64,000 nucleotides of DNA, taken from assembly GCF_900291465.1 (NCBI RefSeq), contig NZ_LT985808.1, positions 1,417,908 through 1,481,907 of the forward strand. Reading direction: 5' to 3'. Each line of letters opens with the position of its first letter. The first letter of the stretch is position 1. The DNA comes from Bacteroides sp. Marseille-P3684. GTDB taxonomy: Bacteria > Bacteroidota > Bacteroidia > Bacteroidales > Bacteroidaceae. Below are positions 17,141 through 28,760 of this stretch, piece by piece. Below the pieces are notes generated by a model. The model was not told the origin of the DNA. It was given only the letters and a program-made list of their open reading frames with translations, and ran no database searches. The position numbers were made by a program, and so were the translations under genes.

Positions 17141-17695
17141 ATGACAACAAAAGAAATAGACGAACAGTCTTTGACAAAGGCATATCGCCTTTTTGAATCA
17201 GGCGATATAAACACGATACCGGTTGGTACGACGGCAGGACTCCAGCAGATACACCGCTATCTGTTTGACGGTTTATATCCTTTTGCCGGCATTATCCGGG
17301 ACAAGAATATTGCCAAAGGAGGTTTCCGCTTTGCCAATTCGCTCTATCTCAAGGCGGCTCTCGCGGCAGTAGAGAAGCTGCCCGAAGACACCTTTGAGCA
17401 GATTATCGGGAAATATGTCGAGATGAACGTATGTCATCCTTTCATGGAAGGCAACGGACGTTCCATGCGTATCTGGCTGGACATGATGCTGAAACGCTCG
17501 CTCGGCAAGGTCGTCAACTGGCAGTATGTGGACAAGGACCAATATCTCTCGGCTATGGAGCGTTCTCCAATAAACGATCTCGAAATACGCTATCTGCTCT
17601 CGCAGAACCTGACTTCTGACACGGAGAACCGTGAAGTGATATGCAGGGGTATTGAGCAGAGCTATTATTATGAGGGGTATGAGAAGGAAAAATGA
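17141..17695 (+). CDS. fic: Fic-family protein adenylyltransferase, class III (C-terminal inhibitory motif)
   Basis: A 184-residue Fic protein starting at ATG 17141 ([13 protein letters not shown]); the frame is open further upstream but without an ATG. The signature HPFMEGNGR has catalytic His99, and the flap region reads [12 protein letters not shown]. Near the C-terminus SYYYEG (Ser174-Glu178-Gly179) fits the inhibitory (S/T)xxxE(G/N) motif, which in class III enzymes occupies the ATP site and blocks AMP transfer until displaced, as in Neisseria meningitidis Fic. It therefore needs no separate antitoxin gene, and none is seen. Targets are unknown. It lies beside repeat element A. Confidence 0.85.
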   Translation: MTTKEIDEQSLTKAYRLFESGDINTIPVGTTAGLQQIHRYLFDGLYPFAGIIRDKNIAKGGFRFANSLYLKAALAAVEKLPEDTFEQIIGKYVEMNVCHPFMEGNGRSMRIWLDMMLKRSLGKVVNWQYVDKDQYLSAMERSPINDLEIRYLLSQNLTSDTENREVICRGIEQSYYYEGYEKEK

Positions 17696-17748
17696 ACTTT
17701 TGATGAGTAACTGTGTCGATGATGGTACGGTATTTCCTCCAAAACCCT

Positions 17749-17756
17749 TACCTTTG
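17749..17756 (+). promoter_or_regulatory. Promoter -7 box of the DUF4105 gene
   Basis: TACCTTTG matches TAnnTTTG, 32 bp before the ATG at 17789. Confidence 0.55.
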
Positions 17757-17788
17757 CACCGTCCATCCAAGAACCGGAAACCACAGAA

Positions 17789-18967
17789 ATGAAAAAGCTA
17801 TATATTCTCCTTGTCCTCCTGCTGGGAATGACACAGATGACATCGGTGCGTGCTGCCGAGGCAGACTCCGTGCGCATCAGCCTGATGACCTGCTCTCCCG
17901 GTAGTGAGATTTATGCCCTCTTCGGCCATACGGCAATCCGGGTGGAAGTGCCTTCCCGGAAGATTGACTGGGTGTATAATTATGGTATGTTCAGCTTCAA
18001 TACGCCCAACTTCATCCTGCGCTTCGTCACGGGAGAGACCGACTATCAGCTGGGCATCATCCCTTATCCTTATTTTGAGGCGGAATATGCCGGACGCGGG
18101 TCCTACGTCGTGCAGCAGGAACTGAATCTCCTGCCGGACGAGAAGGCGCGTCTGGTGGAAATACTGGAAACGAACTACCTCCCCGAGAATCGTACCTACC
18201 GTTACAACTATTTCTACGACAACTGCACCACCCGTGCCCGCGACAAGATTGAAGAGAGCATCCGTGGCAAGGTGGTCTATCCCGTGGCACGCGATGCCGC
18301 GACCTTCCGTCAGATTGTCCACCGTTTCACCGACGGACATGCGTGGGACGAGTTCGGCATCGACCTCTGTCTGGGGGCTGAAGCCGACCGCGCCATCGAT
18401 ACCCGTGCCCAGATGTTCGCCCCGTTTGTCATGATGGATGAGGCGGAAGGAGCCGTGATCCGTTCAGCGGACGGCAGCGAGCGTCGGTTGGTGAAGTCGA
18501 CCGTCCGTGTGGTCGACCCCGAGCCACTTCAACCGGAAAAGGGATTTCCGTTGTCACCTATTGCCTGCTCGCTGCTGGTGCTGGCACTGACGCTCGTCCT
18601 CTCATGGATGGAGTGGAAAAAGGGGGCGCGGCTGTGGCTGTTTGACGCGGTACTGTTCGCCTTCCAGGGGTTGGCAGGCTGCATCGTGGCGTTCCTGTTC
18701 TTCTTCTCACTGCACCCCACGGTGGGGTCGAACTGGTTGCTGGCCATCCTTAATCCCATTCCGCTGGTCTACCTGCCGTGGATGATTTATAAGTCCGTCA
18801 AGGGGCGGAAAGACCTCTATCATGTAGGAAATGCTGTTGTATTAACACTTTTTATAGTGTTCTGGTGGCTTATACCCCAAAAAATAACGTTAGTAATCGT
18901 ACCTTTGGCGCTGAGTTTGTTGGTACGTTCCGTGACACGACTCCTCGTAACAAGTAAGAAAGCATGA
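17789..18967 (+). CDS. DUF4105 (Lnb-like) membrane protein
   Basis: This 392-residue protein has a signal peptide (about 1-22, ending VRAAE) and an extracytoplasmic domain (about 25-250) with the DUF4105 pattern: SLMTCSPGSEIYALFGHTAIRV, YNYGMFSF, and YNYFYDNCTTRARDKI. The conserved Cys-Ser-His and Asn-Cys-Thr residues suggest a papain/NlpC-like enzyme core, and the family name Lnb N-terminal periplasmic domain is in use. About four transmembrane helices occupy residues 258-390. The stop overlaps the start of the next gene by 4 bp (ATGA), so the two are co-translated. The substrate is unknown. Confidence 0.82.
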   Translation: MKKLYILLVLLLGMTQMTSVRAAEADSVRISLMTCSPGSEIYALFGHTAIRVEVPSRKIDWVYNYGMFSFNTPNFILRFVTGETDYQLGIIPYPYFEAEYAGRGSYVVQQELNLLPDEKARLVEILETNYLPENRTYRYNYFYDNCTTRARDKIEESIRGKVVYPVARDAATFRQIVHRFTDGHAWDEFGIDLCLGAEADRAIDTRAQMFAPFVMMDEAEGAVIRSADGSERRLVKSTVRVVDPEPLQPEKGFPLSPIACSLLVLALTLVLSWMEWKKGARLWLFDAVLFAFQGLAGCIVAFLFFFSLHPTVGSNWLLAILNPIPLVYLPWMIYKSVKGRKDLYHVGNAVVLTLFIVFWWLIPQKITLVIVPLALSLLVRSVTRLLVTSKKA

Positions 18968-20538
18968 AAGGACGCATATTAACCTCACTAGTGGCGGCAT
19001 TGGCGCTGGCAAGTTTGCAGGCGCAGACCCTCTCTTCGGCTCCGAAGTTGGTGGTCGGTATCACCATCGACCAGTTCCGTACGGACTACATGGAGGCGTT
19101 CTCTGCACTCTACGGGGAGAAGGGCTTCAAGCGTCTACTCAAGGAGGGGCGTGTCTACACCAACGGCGGATACACTTTCAAGCCTGTCGACCGTTCGTCG
19201 GCTGTCGCAGCCATCTATTCCGGCACTACACCTTATTATAATGGCATCATTGCCAACAGCTGGCTGGACCGCGAGACCCTGCGTGTGATGGCATCGGTCG
19301 ACGACAAGAACTTCATGGGCATGTACACCGCCGAGAACTCTTCGCCGCGCAAGCTGCTCTCCTCGACCGTAGCCGACGAGCTGAAGGTTGCCACTCAGGG
19401 AAAAGCCCTGGTGTACGCCATCAGTCCTTTCCGCGATGCAGCCATTTTCGGCGCAGGACATGCCGGCGACGGTGCCTTCTGGATTAATGACGACACCGGG
19501 AAGTGGGCAGGCTCCACGTTCTATGGTTCGTTCCCGACATGGGTGATGTCCTACAACGACCGTCAGGCACTCGACTCGCGCATCTCCGGGCTGGACTGGG
19601 AGACGTTGCAGAACCGGGCGCTCTACACCTACTTCTCGCCCGAGCAGCCCCGCGGGTTCAAACATTCCTTTTCAGATTACAAGAAATACCGTCAGTTCAA
19701 GACCTCCGGTCTCGTCAATGAGGAAGTCAACCGCCTGGTGGAGCGTTGCCTGCAGAGCACGACCCTCGGCATGGACAATGTGCCCGACCTCCTTTCGGTG
19801 ACCTACTATGCCGGAAACTATGAACACAAGTCGACCACGGAATATCCCGTGGAGATTCAGGATACGTACGTCCGTCTCGACCGTGAGATAGGCAACCTCA
19901 TCGACATGGTCGACAAGCGGGTGGGGCTGCGCAACGCCCTCTTCTTCATCACTTCGACGGGGTACAACGACCCCGAGAAGATGGACCTGGCTGCCTATCG
20001 CATCCCTACGGGCGACTTCTATATGGACCGTTGCACTGCCCTGCTCAACATGTACCTCATGGCAACCTACGGACAGGGAAAATACGTGCAGGCGTACAAC
20101 GGGCTGAACATCTATTTCGACCATAAGCTCATCGAACAGAAGCAGCTGAGTCTGCCCGAGGTGCTCAACAAGTCTGCCGAGTTTCTCGTGCAGGTCAGTG
20201 GCGTGAAGGCTGCCTACACTGCCCATCAGCTGGCACTCAACGCCAATACGCCCGAACGGCTTCTGCTGCGCAACGCGTTCAACATCGACGCGTCCGGTGA
20301 CATCCTGCTGGAGCTTGCCCCCGGCTGGAAACACGTGAGCGAGGACCCGCTGGTCGACAGCCACTACACGTCCGCATCCCTGATTAATTTCCCCATCATA
20401 TTCTTCGGTCACTCCGTGAAGCCGGAGATTATCCCGGTGCCTGCCACAGTGGACTGCATTGCACCCACGGTGACACACTTCGTGCGCATCCGTGCCCCTA
20501 ACGCATGCCGCTCAACTCTCTTGGGCGGAATCCGCTAA
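18964..20538 (+). CDS. Alkaline-phosphatase-superfamily exported protein, apparently lacking metal ligands
   Basis: A 524-residue protein with a signal peptide (about 1-20). The start of the alkaline phosphatase/phosphodiesterase fold is clear: KLVVGITIDQFRTDYM, with an Asp where the first metal ligand sits, then RSSAVAAIYSGTTPYYNGI. However, compared by eye with PafA-type enzymes, the nucleophile Thr position is Ala, the usual D-x-GH stretch reads YYAGNYEHKS, and the usual ADHG stretch reads TSTGYND. It may be a non-catalytic member, or one using other residues. It is translationally coupled to DUF4105 (ATGA overlap) and followed by secA. Envelope location is likely. Confidence 0.75.
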   Translation: MKGRILTSLVAALALASLQAQTLSSAPKLVVGITIDQFRTDYMEAFSALYGEKGFKRLLKEGRVYTNGGYTFKPVDRSSAVAAIYSGTTPYYNGIIANSWLDRETLRVMASVDDKNFMGMYTAENSSPRKLLSSTVADELKVATQGKALVYAISPFRDAAIFGAGHAGDGAFWINDDTGKWAGSTFYGSFPTWVMSYNDRQALDSRISGLDWETLQNRALYTYFSPEQPRGFKHSFSDYKKYRQFKTSGLVNEEVNRLVERCLQSTTLGMDNVPDLLSVTYYAGNYEHKSTTEYPVEIQDTYVRLDREIGNLIDMVDKRVGLRNALFFITSTGYNDPEKMDLAAYRIPTGDFYMDRCTALLNMYLMATYGQGKYVQAYNGLNIYFDHKLIEQKQLSLPEVLNKSAEFLVQVSGVKAAYTAHQLALNANTPERLLLRNAFNIDASGDILLELAPGWKHVSEDPLVDSHYTSASLINFPIIFFGHSVKPEIIPVPATVDCIAPTVTHFVRIRAPNACRSTLLGGIR

Positions 20539-20582
20539 ATCTTTTACCGTCTGAAAATTGCCGTAAAGTCGGCTCTTTCAAT

Positions 20583-20590
20583 TAACTTTG
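20583..20590 (+). promoter_or_regulatory. Promoter -7 box of secA
   Basis: TAACTTTG matches TAnnTTTG, with a TTG 22 bp upstream (20558-20560). The leader to the secA ATG is about 75 nt. Confidence 0.6.
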
Positions 20591-20664
20591 CACGCTGTTG
20601 GCGGACGGCGTGTCAACACACTTATTCTATACTCACATAAGCAAATAATAAAAACAATACGATA

Positions 20665-23967
<3,303 letters not shown>

Positions 23968-23992
23968 TCCGGTGACGAGTCGATAATACATG

Positions 23993-24071
23993 ACGAGGGG
24001 ACAAGCAGACAAGTGGACAAGGAGAATGTGACAGACACGCTCCTTGTCTCCTTGCTCGCTTGTCCCCTCGT
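23993..24071. repeat. Long imperfect inverted repeat after secA
   Basis: A 32-nt left arm (from ACGAGGGGACAAGC) pairs at 27 of 32 positions with the right arm ending GCTTGTCCCCTCGT, around a 15-nt loop. The left arm itself contains three GACAAG repeats. No T-run follows, so it is not a classical terminator. It may slow transcription between secA and the DUF6340 gene or protect mRNA ends. Confidence 0.7.
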
Positions 24072-24096
24072 TGGCAAATAAACCTCTTCAGAATCA

Positions 24097-25098
24097 ATGA
24101 AACATTTACTCCTGGGACTTCTGGCATGTGTGGGCTTCAGTGCCTGCGCCAGCATAGATGTGATGTCGGTCGACACCCTGATGCCCTCCGACGTGAGTTT
24201 TGCACCCGGTGTGAGACGGGTGGCGGTGCTCAACAACATGTTTCCTGCGGAGGCTCCGGCAGACGGTAAGCTTCCGCTGAACACCCCGGTGCCGCTCGAC
24301 GGCAAGGTGCTTGCCGAGGAACTGGCCGGGCAGCTCGCCAACGCCGGGTATTTTGAGACGGTGATGATCAGTGATTCGCTCTTCCGTCCGGCAAAACCGG
24401 AAGGACAGGTACTCTTCTCGCCCCGGGAAGTGGAACAGCTGACGTCCGACCTGCAGGTGGACCTGCTGCTGACGGTCGATGACGCCTCGCTGGTGCCCGG
24501 TGCGACCGAGATGTATACCCCGTACAGCGAGGAGGAACGGGTAGCTGTCTTCACGGGAGCACTCTCTCTGGAGACACGTGTATACCTGCCGGGACGCGAC
24601 CGTCCGTTCCAACGCTTCATCGACCGTGACACGCTCTACTGGGAGTTGGACGGACTGACCCGTCAGCAAATCGAGGAAGACGCCACACGGCATCTGGCAG
24701 AACGCCCCGTGGGTCACCTCGTCCCCCTGTGGCAGACAGTGAACCGGTACTTCTACCGGGGAGGAAGCGTCAACATGCGCGATGCCGCCGTCTGCCTGCA
24801 GGAAGGCGACTGGGACCTGGCCGCCGAGAGCTGGAAGCTCGACTTCGACCTGCGCAAGGGAAAGGCGAAGATGCGTGCAGCCTTCAACCTGGCACTCTAC
24901 AGCGAAATGAAAGGCGACCTTCCGGCTGCCCTGCGCTACCTCGACGAAGCCCGCAACGCCTTGCGCGGCAAGAAGGAGGGGACGGACTACCGGACATCGG
25001 AAGACGGACGGCTGATAGAGGCATACGCCGACGAACTGCGTCGTGCAGCCTTGGCGCGGCAGAAACTCGACCTGCAGATGAAGCGTTTCAACGAGTAG
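24097..25098 (+). CDS. DUF6340 family lipoprotein
   Basis: A 333-residue protein with a lipoprotein signal: a hydrophobic stretch, then FSAC at 14-17 (Cys17). Residues about 18-190 form an alpha/beta domain (VRRVAVLNNM, VDLLLTVDDASL) reminiscent of CsgG/LpoB-like folds. A helical TPR-like C-terminus (AAFNLALYSEMKGDLPAALRYLDEARNAL) follows. This combination matches Bacteroidetes DUF6340 proteins of unknown function. It probably sits in the periplasm, attached to a membrane. It follows secA after the long inverted repeat. Confidence 0.75.
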   Translation: MKHLLLGLLACVGFSACASIDVMSVDTLMPSDVSFAPGVRRVAVLNNMFPAEAPADGKLPLNTPVPLDGKVLAEELAGQLANAGYFETVMISDSLFRPAKPEGQVLFSPREVEQLTSDLQVDLLLTVDDASLVPGATEMYTPYSEEERVAVFTGALSLETRVYLPGRDRPFQRFIDRDTLYWELDGLTRQQIEEDATRHLAERPVGHLVPLWQTVNRYFYRGGSVNMRDAAVCLQEGDWDLAAESWKLDFDLRKGKAKMRAAFNLALYSEMKGDLPAALRYLDEARNALRGKKEGTDYRTSEDGRLIEAYADELRRAALARQKLDLQMKRFNE

Positions 25099-25144
25099 AA
25101 TGTAAAAATTCATGCTTCATGGTGGTCGGAATGATTGTTTTTTG

Positions 25145-25152
25145 TACTTTTG
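25145..25152 (+). promoter_or_regulatory. Promoter -7 box upstream of the 147-residue acidic protein
   Basis: TACTTTTG matches TAnnTTTG, 33 bp before the ATG at 25186. Confidence 0.5.
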
Positions 25153-25185
25153 AGTGCTTTTAGCAATCATCAAATCAATAACGTC

Positions 25186-25629
25186 ATGAAACTCAGTTCA
25201 CAGTCACAAAACAACGTCGAAGAAGCCATCAAGGCTGCCTTGTCGCGCTACCGGGCTGCCGGCGACGGGCAGTCGGCAATCACGGACATTCACCTGCAAC
25301 CCAACTTTGACACGGGGGAGCTCGTCATCATGGACGATGATGACAACCGCCTGGCATGCACCGAGGTCGGTGAATGGTCGGAAGACGGGTCGTATGAAGA
25401 GGCGGAGGCGCCCCTGCGCAACGTCTTGAAGCGCCTGAAGGAGAAAGGTGCGCTGGACGAGGTGGCACTGATGAAGCCCTATTCGTTCACCTTGGTCGAT
25501 GGTGACAAGGAGACCGTTGCCGAGCTGTTGCTGGTCGATGACGACACGCTGTTGCTCAATGACGACGAACTGTTGAAAGGCCTGGATGCCGAGCTGGATG
25601 CCTTCCTGAAGGACCTGCTGGAAAAATAG
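25186..25629 (+). CDS. Small acidic hypothetical protein
   Basis: The ATG at 25186 (MKLSSQSQNNVEEAIKAAL) is chosen because it follows a -7 box at a normal distance; a TTG further upstream would overlap that box. The 147-residue product is strongly acidic and soluble, with runs such as VIMDDDDNR and LLVDDDTLLLNDDELL, and no signal peptide. It has no motif I recognise. It has a terminator 49 bp downstream (25678-25727), so it forms a single-gene unit. A regulatory or binding role is possible but not shown. Confidence 0.65.
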   Translation: MKLSSQSQNNVEEAIKAALSRYRAAGDGQSAITDIHLQPNFDTGELVIMDDDDNRLACTEVGEWSEDGSYEEAEAPLRNVLKRLKEKGALDEVALMKPYSFTLVDGDKETVAELLLVDDDTLLLNDDELLKGLDAELDAFLKDLLEK

Positions 25630-25677
25630 ACTGCCCAGGCTCTCAGCTGATTATTGCTTATTCTTTCAAATATGCCG

Positions 25678-25727
25678 ATGGCGCGGACGATGCAGCACGA
25701 TGCTTGCATGTTCCGCGCCATTTTTGT
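25678..25727 (+). terminator. Hairpin terminator
   Basis: ATGGCGCGGA (25678-25687) pairs with TCCGCGCCAT around a loop that also contains a TGCA pair; TTTTTG follows. Confidence 0.8.
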
Positions 25728-25818
25728 TTGAAGGCGTGTCTAATCCTGTGTGTTTACTAACCTGTTGCTCCTTCCGTTATCAGGGCTTTGTTCAGGCAAA
25801 CACCGTTGTCCGACGGAT

Positions 25819-26363
25819 GGAACACAAGAGTTCGATTTGTCAAATGCATTAGTTTGACTCACCAAACACAAGCGTTTGACCTGACAAACATAGTAGTTTG
25901 ATAGACCAAAGTATAATACTTAGGTAGGCAAAGTATAATACTTAGGTAGGCAAAGTATAATACTTAGGTAGGCAAAGTATAATACTTAGGTAGGCAAAGT
26001 ATAATACTTAGGTAGGCAAAGTATAATACTTAGGTAGGCAAAGTATAATACTTAGGTAGGCAAAGTATAATACTTAGGTAGACAAAGTATAATACTTAGG
26101 TAGGCAAAGTATAATACTTAGGTAGGCAAAGTATAATACTTAGGTAGGCAAAGTATAATACTTAGGTAGACAAAGTATAATACTTAGGTAGACAAAGTAT
26201 AATACTTAGGTAGACAAAGTATAATACTTAGGTAGGCAAAGTATAATACTTAGGTAGACAAAGTATAATACTTAGATATATCAAACTAATTACTTTGACA
26301 GGTCAAACGCTTGTGTTTATCCGGTCAAAGACCTGTGTTTGCCCGGTCAAACGCGAATGTCCG
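25819..26363. repeat. 22-bp-period palindrome array, locus 3 (25 units)
   Basis: Units start every 22 bp: four variable ones (25819, 25841, 25863, 25885), then seventeen near-identical ones (25907 to 26259, CAAAGTATAATACTTA plus GGTAGG or GGTAGA). After a 1-bp shift come four variable ones (26282, 26304, 26326, 26348). Variable units keep CAAA and TTTG-like ends with partly self-complementary cores (for example CAAACACAAGCGTTTG). It lies between convergent genes, downstream of the xylan operon. It is not CRISPR: there are no unique spacers. Confidence 0.92.
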
Positions 26364-26440
26364 GAGGGCTTTTCATGGAAAAGAGACAGGCTGAAGCTGT
26401 CTGTGTCGGGGGACGGGATGCCTTCCGTCCGCTGAAAGGC

Positions 26441-26476
26441 AAAAAGAAAGGGAACCGGAACGGAATCCGGCTCCCT
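26441..26476 (-). terminator. Terminator of the xylan operon
   Basis: On the minus strand, GGGAGCCGGATT pairs with the CCGGTTCCC side and is followed by TTTCTTTTT. It lies just after the xyn10 stop codon. Confidence 0.65.
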
Positions 26477-26498
26477 CTCAAGAAACATACTCAGAAGA

Positions 26499-28721
26499 TC
26501 ACTCTGCGGCTTCTCCCGGAGCGTAAGGAACCACAATTACCTCCCCGGCAAGGCCGTTGGCAAAGCCTCCGTATGCCGGCTTGCGGTTGTAGTTGAGGTC
26601 CCACAGACCTACCGGTGAGTTGGCACGCCAACCCGAATTGGCAGGACTGTCGGTCATACACCACTGGGTGATGCCGTATTGTTGAGAAACGGGAATAATC
26701 TCGAAATACTTCTCGATGATGAACTGGTAGTAGTCTGCCATGCGCAGTGCCTGTTCGTAGGTGACCTCTTCGGTCGGGATGTCCTGTCCGTCCAGTCCGA
26801 CCAGTCCCATGTCGAGCTCGGAAATCTTCACGAGCTTGCCCGAGGCTGCCATGATTTCAAACATCTTCACCACATGTTCCTCCTTGCTGCGCTGGGTGTT
26901 CTCATCCATGTAGCAGCTGACGTGCATCTGCGAACCGATGCCGTCGATCTTGGTGACGCCGTCGGCTTCCCAACGGTTGATCCACTCGACGAGGCTCTTC
27001 ACCTTGGCGTTGTCGTCCCAGTCGGACTCCAGGTTGTAGTCGTTGATGAAGAGCTTCAGGTCAGCGGCGTTGCCTCCGTGTTCGGCAAAGTGTTCACGTG
27101 CCAGGCGGACAACGGTACGGACGTAGTCGATGTCGCCCAGGTAGTCCTGCCAGTAGAAGTTGTTGGCTGCGTCGCTTGCCGACACGTTGCTTGCCGACTG
27201 CAGGTCGTAGATGCCGTCGCCGTCATAGTCTGCACCGGAGATGGCTTCGTTGACAGCATCCCAAGCGGTGACGTATCCGCCGGTGGCTTCCATCATGCCG
27301 TTGATCCAGTTGTCCATTGCCCAGGTGAGGGTATCCTTCTTCTCTTCGGGAGTCATCTCGACAATTTGGTCACCCGTGCCGCCGTATCCCTGTCCGTCGT
27401 CGGAGAGACGGAACGAGTGCTCGCCTTCGAATATCTGCCAGCCGGCATCAAGGCCGTCTTCGAAGTCACCTCCGTTGATGAGGTTGGTCGTCGAGCCTTC
27501 CGCCATGATGCTCACGTTGTCCAAGTAGATGTCCCCCACAATCGTACCGATGTTGAGGGTGAACTTGTCATAGGTGTTGTCCTTGTCCACGGTGAAGGAA
27601 CCCGAGATGGAGGTCCACTCCGTTCCTACATTCCAGCCTGCGGGATATTGCTGGTCGCTTGTGGTGCTCGACTGGATGAAGGGAGACAGGGTGTAGGCTT
27701 CCGTTGCCTTTGCCATCGCCTTGAAGTTGTAGGTCACGCCAGTCTGGAAAGGAGTGGCAACCTTGTAGAACACCTGTGCATTGTAGTTGTTCTCCTTCAT
27801 CGTCGGGTTGCTCATGATGAGACAGTGTCCGCCATCGCTGGCAACTTCAGGAGTGTACGAGTGTGTCACCTTCAGCCACTTCAGGCGGATTTCACCTTCA
27901 TACGTTCCCGGTTGGAAGACGACGAAGGCTGAGGTGATGTCGGGACAGCCGGGGTACTCGATGGTGACTTCCGACCAGTCTTCGCCGAAGCTGACCTGCT
28001 TGTCCTGCAAGGCTCCCCAGTTTCCGAACTGTACGTTCATGGTGCCCTCGCTGCTGCCCTTGACGCAGATGGTCACGCTGTAGTCGTCGCCCGGCACGGC
28101 GGTGATGCCGTCGGCAACGAAGTACTGGTACCACTCACCCGGATAGCGGCTGATGAGCGACTCGCCGTCAAATTCAGGCGTGTATCCCATCACGTAGAAG
28201 GGGAAGGAGGTGTAGGTCGAGTAGTCCTCGTATTTCACTTCCTCCTCGACGGGTTCTACCGGGGGAGCCGGGATGATGGTCGAGGCAATCAGGCTGTTGA
28301 GGTACTTGTTGTTCTGCTGCGAGTGCCAGGCGAGCGTGTGTCCGTAGATGGTGATGCCGGCTTCGCGTGCATTCTCGACAAAGTCGCCCACGGTGGTGAA
28401 GTTCATCGTTCCGTCATCGGAGACACAGGAGGCATACTTCATCTCGTTGCCGGCGGTCATCTCGTCGAAGTTGGAGGTGATGAGTTCGTAGACTACGCCC
28501 TTCTTGTTGAAGTCGGTGGCAGCGATGGCGCCTCCCAGGTGGAAGTTGGGGTGTGCAGCGCGGTCGATGTACGTCTTCAGCGGTTCGTAATTGCTCAGAT
28601 ACTCGTATTGAGCCACACTCTCCGGCTTTGCCACGTCGAACGGCTCCAGCTTGTAGTCCGCACACGCTGTCACGGCAGCCGCCAGGGCAAGTGTTGGAAA
28701 TAATTTGATGTATCGTTTCAT
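26499..28721 (-). CDS. xyn10: GH10 endo-1,4-beta-xylanase with inserted carbohydrate-binding modules
   Basis: A 740-residue lipoprotein-type enzyme (MKRYIKLFPTLALAAAVTAC, Cys20) that cuts the xylan backbone. The GH10 barrel starts at about 40 (HLGGAIAATDFN, TLAWHSQQ near 130), is interrupted at about 150-455 by two beta-rich CBM4-like modules, and resumes to the end. The acid/base is Glu492 in AWDAVNEAI and the nucleophile Glu635 in KISELDMG; QWCMTDSPANSGW and GLWDLNYNRKPAY close the site. This split architecture is known for the Xyn10 of Bacteroidetes xylan loci. As the last gene of the xus operon it is probably surface exposed and supplies oligosaccharides to the SusC/D-like pairs. Confidence 0.93.
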   Translation of the reverse strand: MKRYIKLFPTLALAAAVTACADYKLEPFDVAKPESVAQYEYLSNYEPLKTYIDRAAHPNFHLGGAIAATDFNKKGVVYELITSNFDEMTAGNEMKYASCVSDDGTMNFTTVGDFVENAREAGITIYGHTLAWHSQQNNKYLNSLIASTIIPAPPVEPVEEEVKYEDYSTYTSFPFYVMGYTPEFDGESLISRYPGEWYQYFVADGITAVPGDDYSVTICVKGSSEGTMNVQFGNWGALQDKQVSFGEDWSEVTIEYPGCPDITSAFVVFQPGTYEGEIRLKWLKVTHSYTPEVASDGGHCLIMSNPTMKENNYNAQVFYKVATPFQTGVTYNFKAMAKATEAYTLSPFIQSSTTSDQQYPAGWNVGTEWTSISGSFTVDKDNTYDKFTLNIGTIVGDIYLDNVSIMAEGSTTNLINGGDFEDGLDAGWQIFEGEHSFRLSDDGQGYGGTGDQIVEMTPEEKKDTLTWAMDNWINGMMEATGGYVTAWDAVNEAISGADYDGDGIYDLQSASNVSASDAANNFYWQDYLGDIDYVRTVVRLAREHFAEHGGNAADLKLFINDYNLESDWDDNAKVKSLVEWINRWEADGVTKIDGIGSQMHVSCYMDENTQRSKEEHVVKMFEIMAASGKLVKISELDMGLVGLDGQDIPTEEVTYEQALRMADYYQFIIEKYFEIIPVSQQYGITQWCMTDSPANSGWRANSPVGLWDLNYNRKPAYGGFANGLAGEVIVVPYAPGEAAE

Positions 28722-28760
28722 AGTCTGTTTTCTGCTTGGTAAGTTCCATTACTTGAGTTC

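Noticed and set aside
25819..26363. CRISPR array
   Set aside because: Units are 22 bp with 6-bp gaps, the central units are nearly identical end to end, there are no unique 30-40 bp spacers, and no cas genes are nearby.
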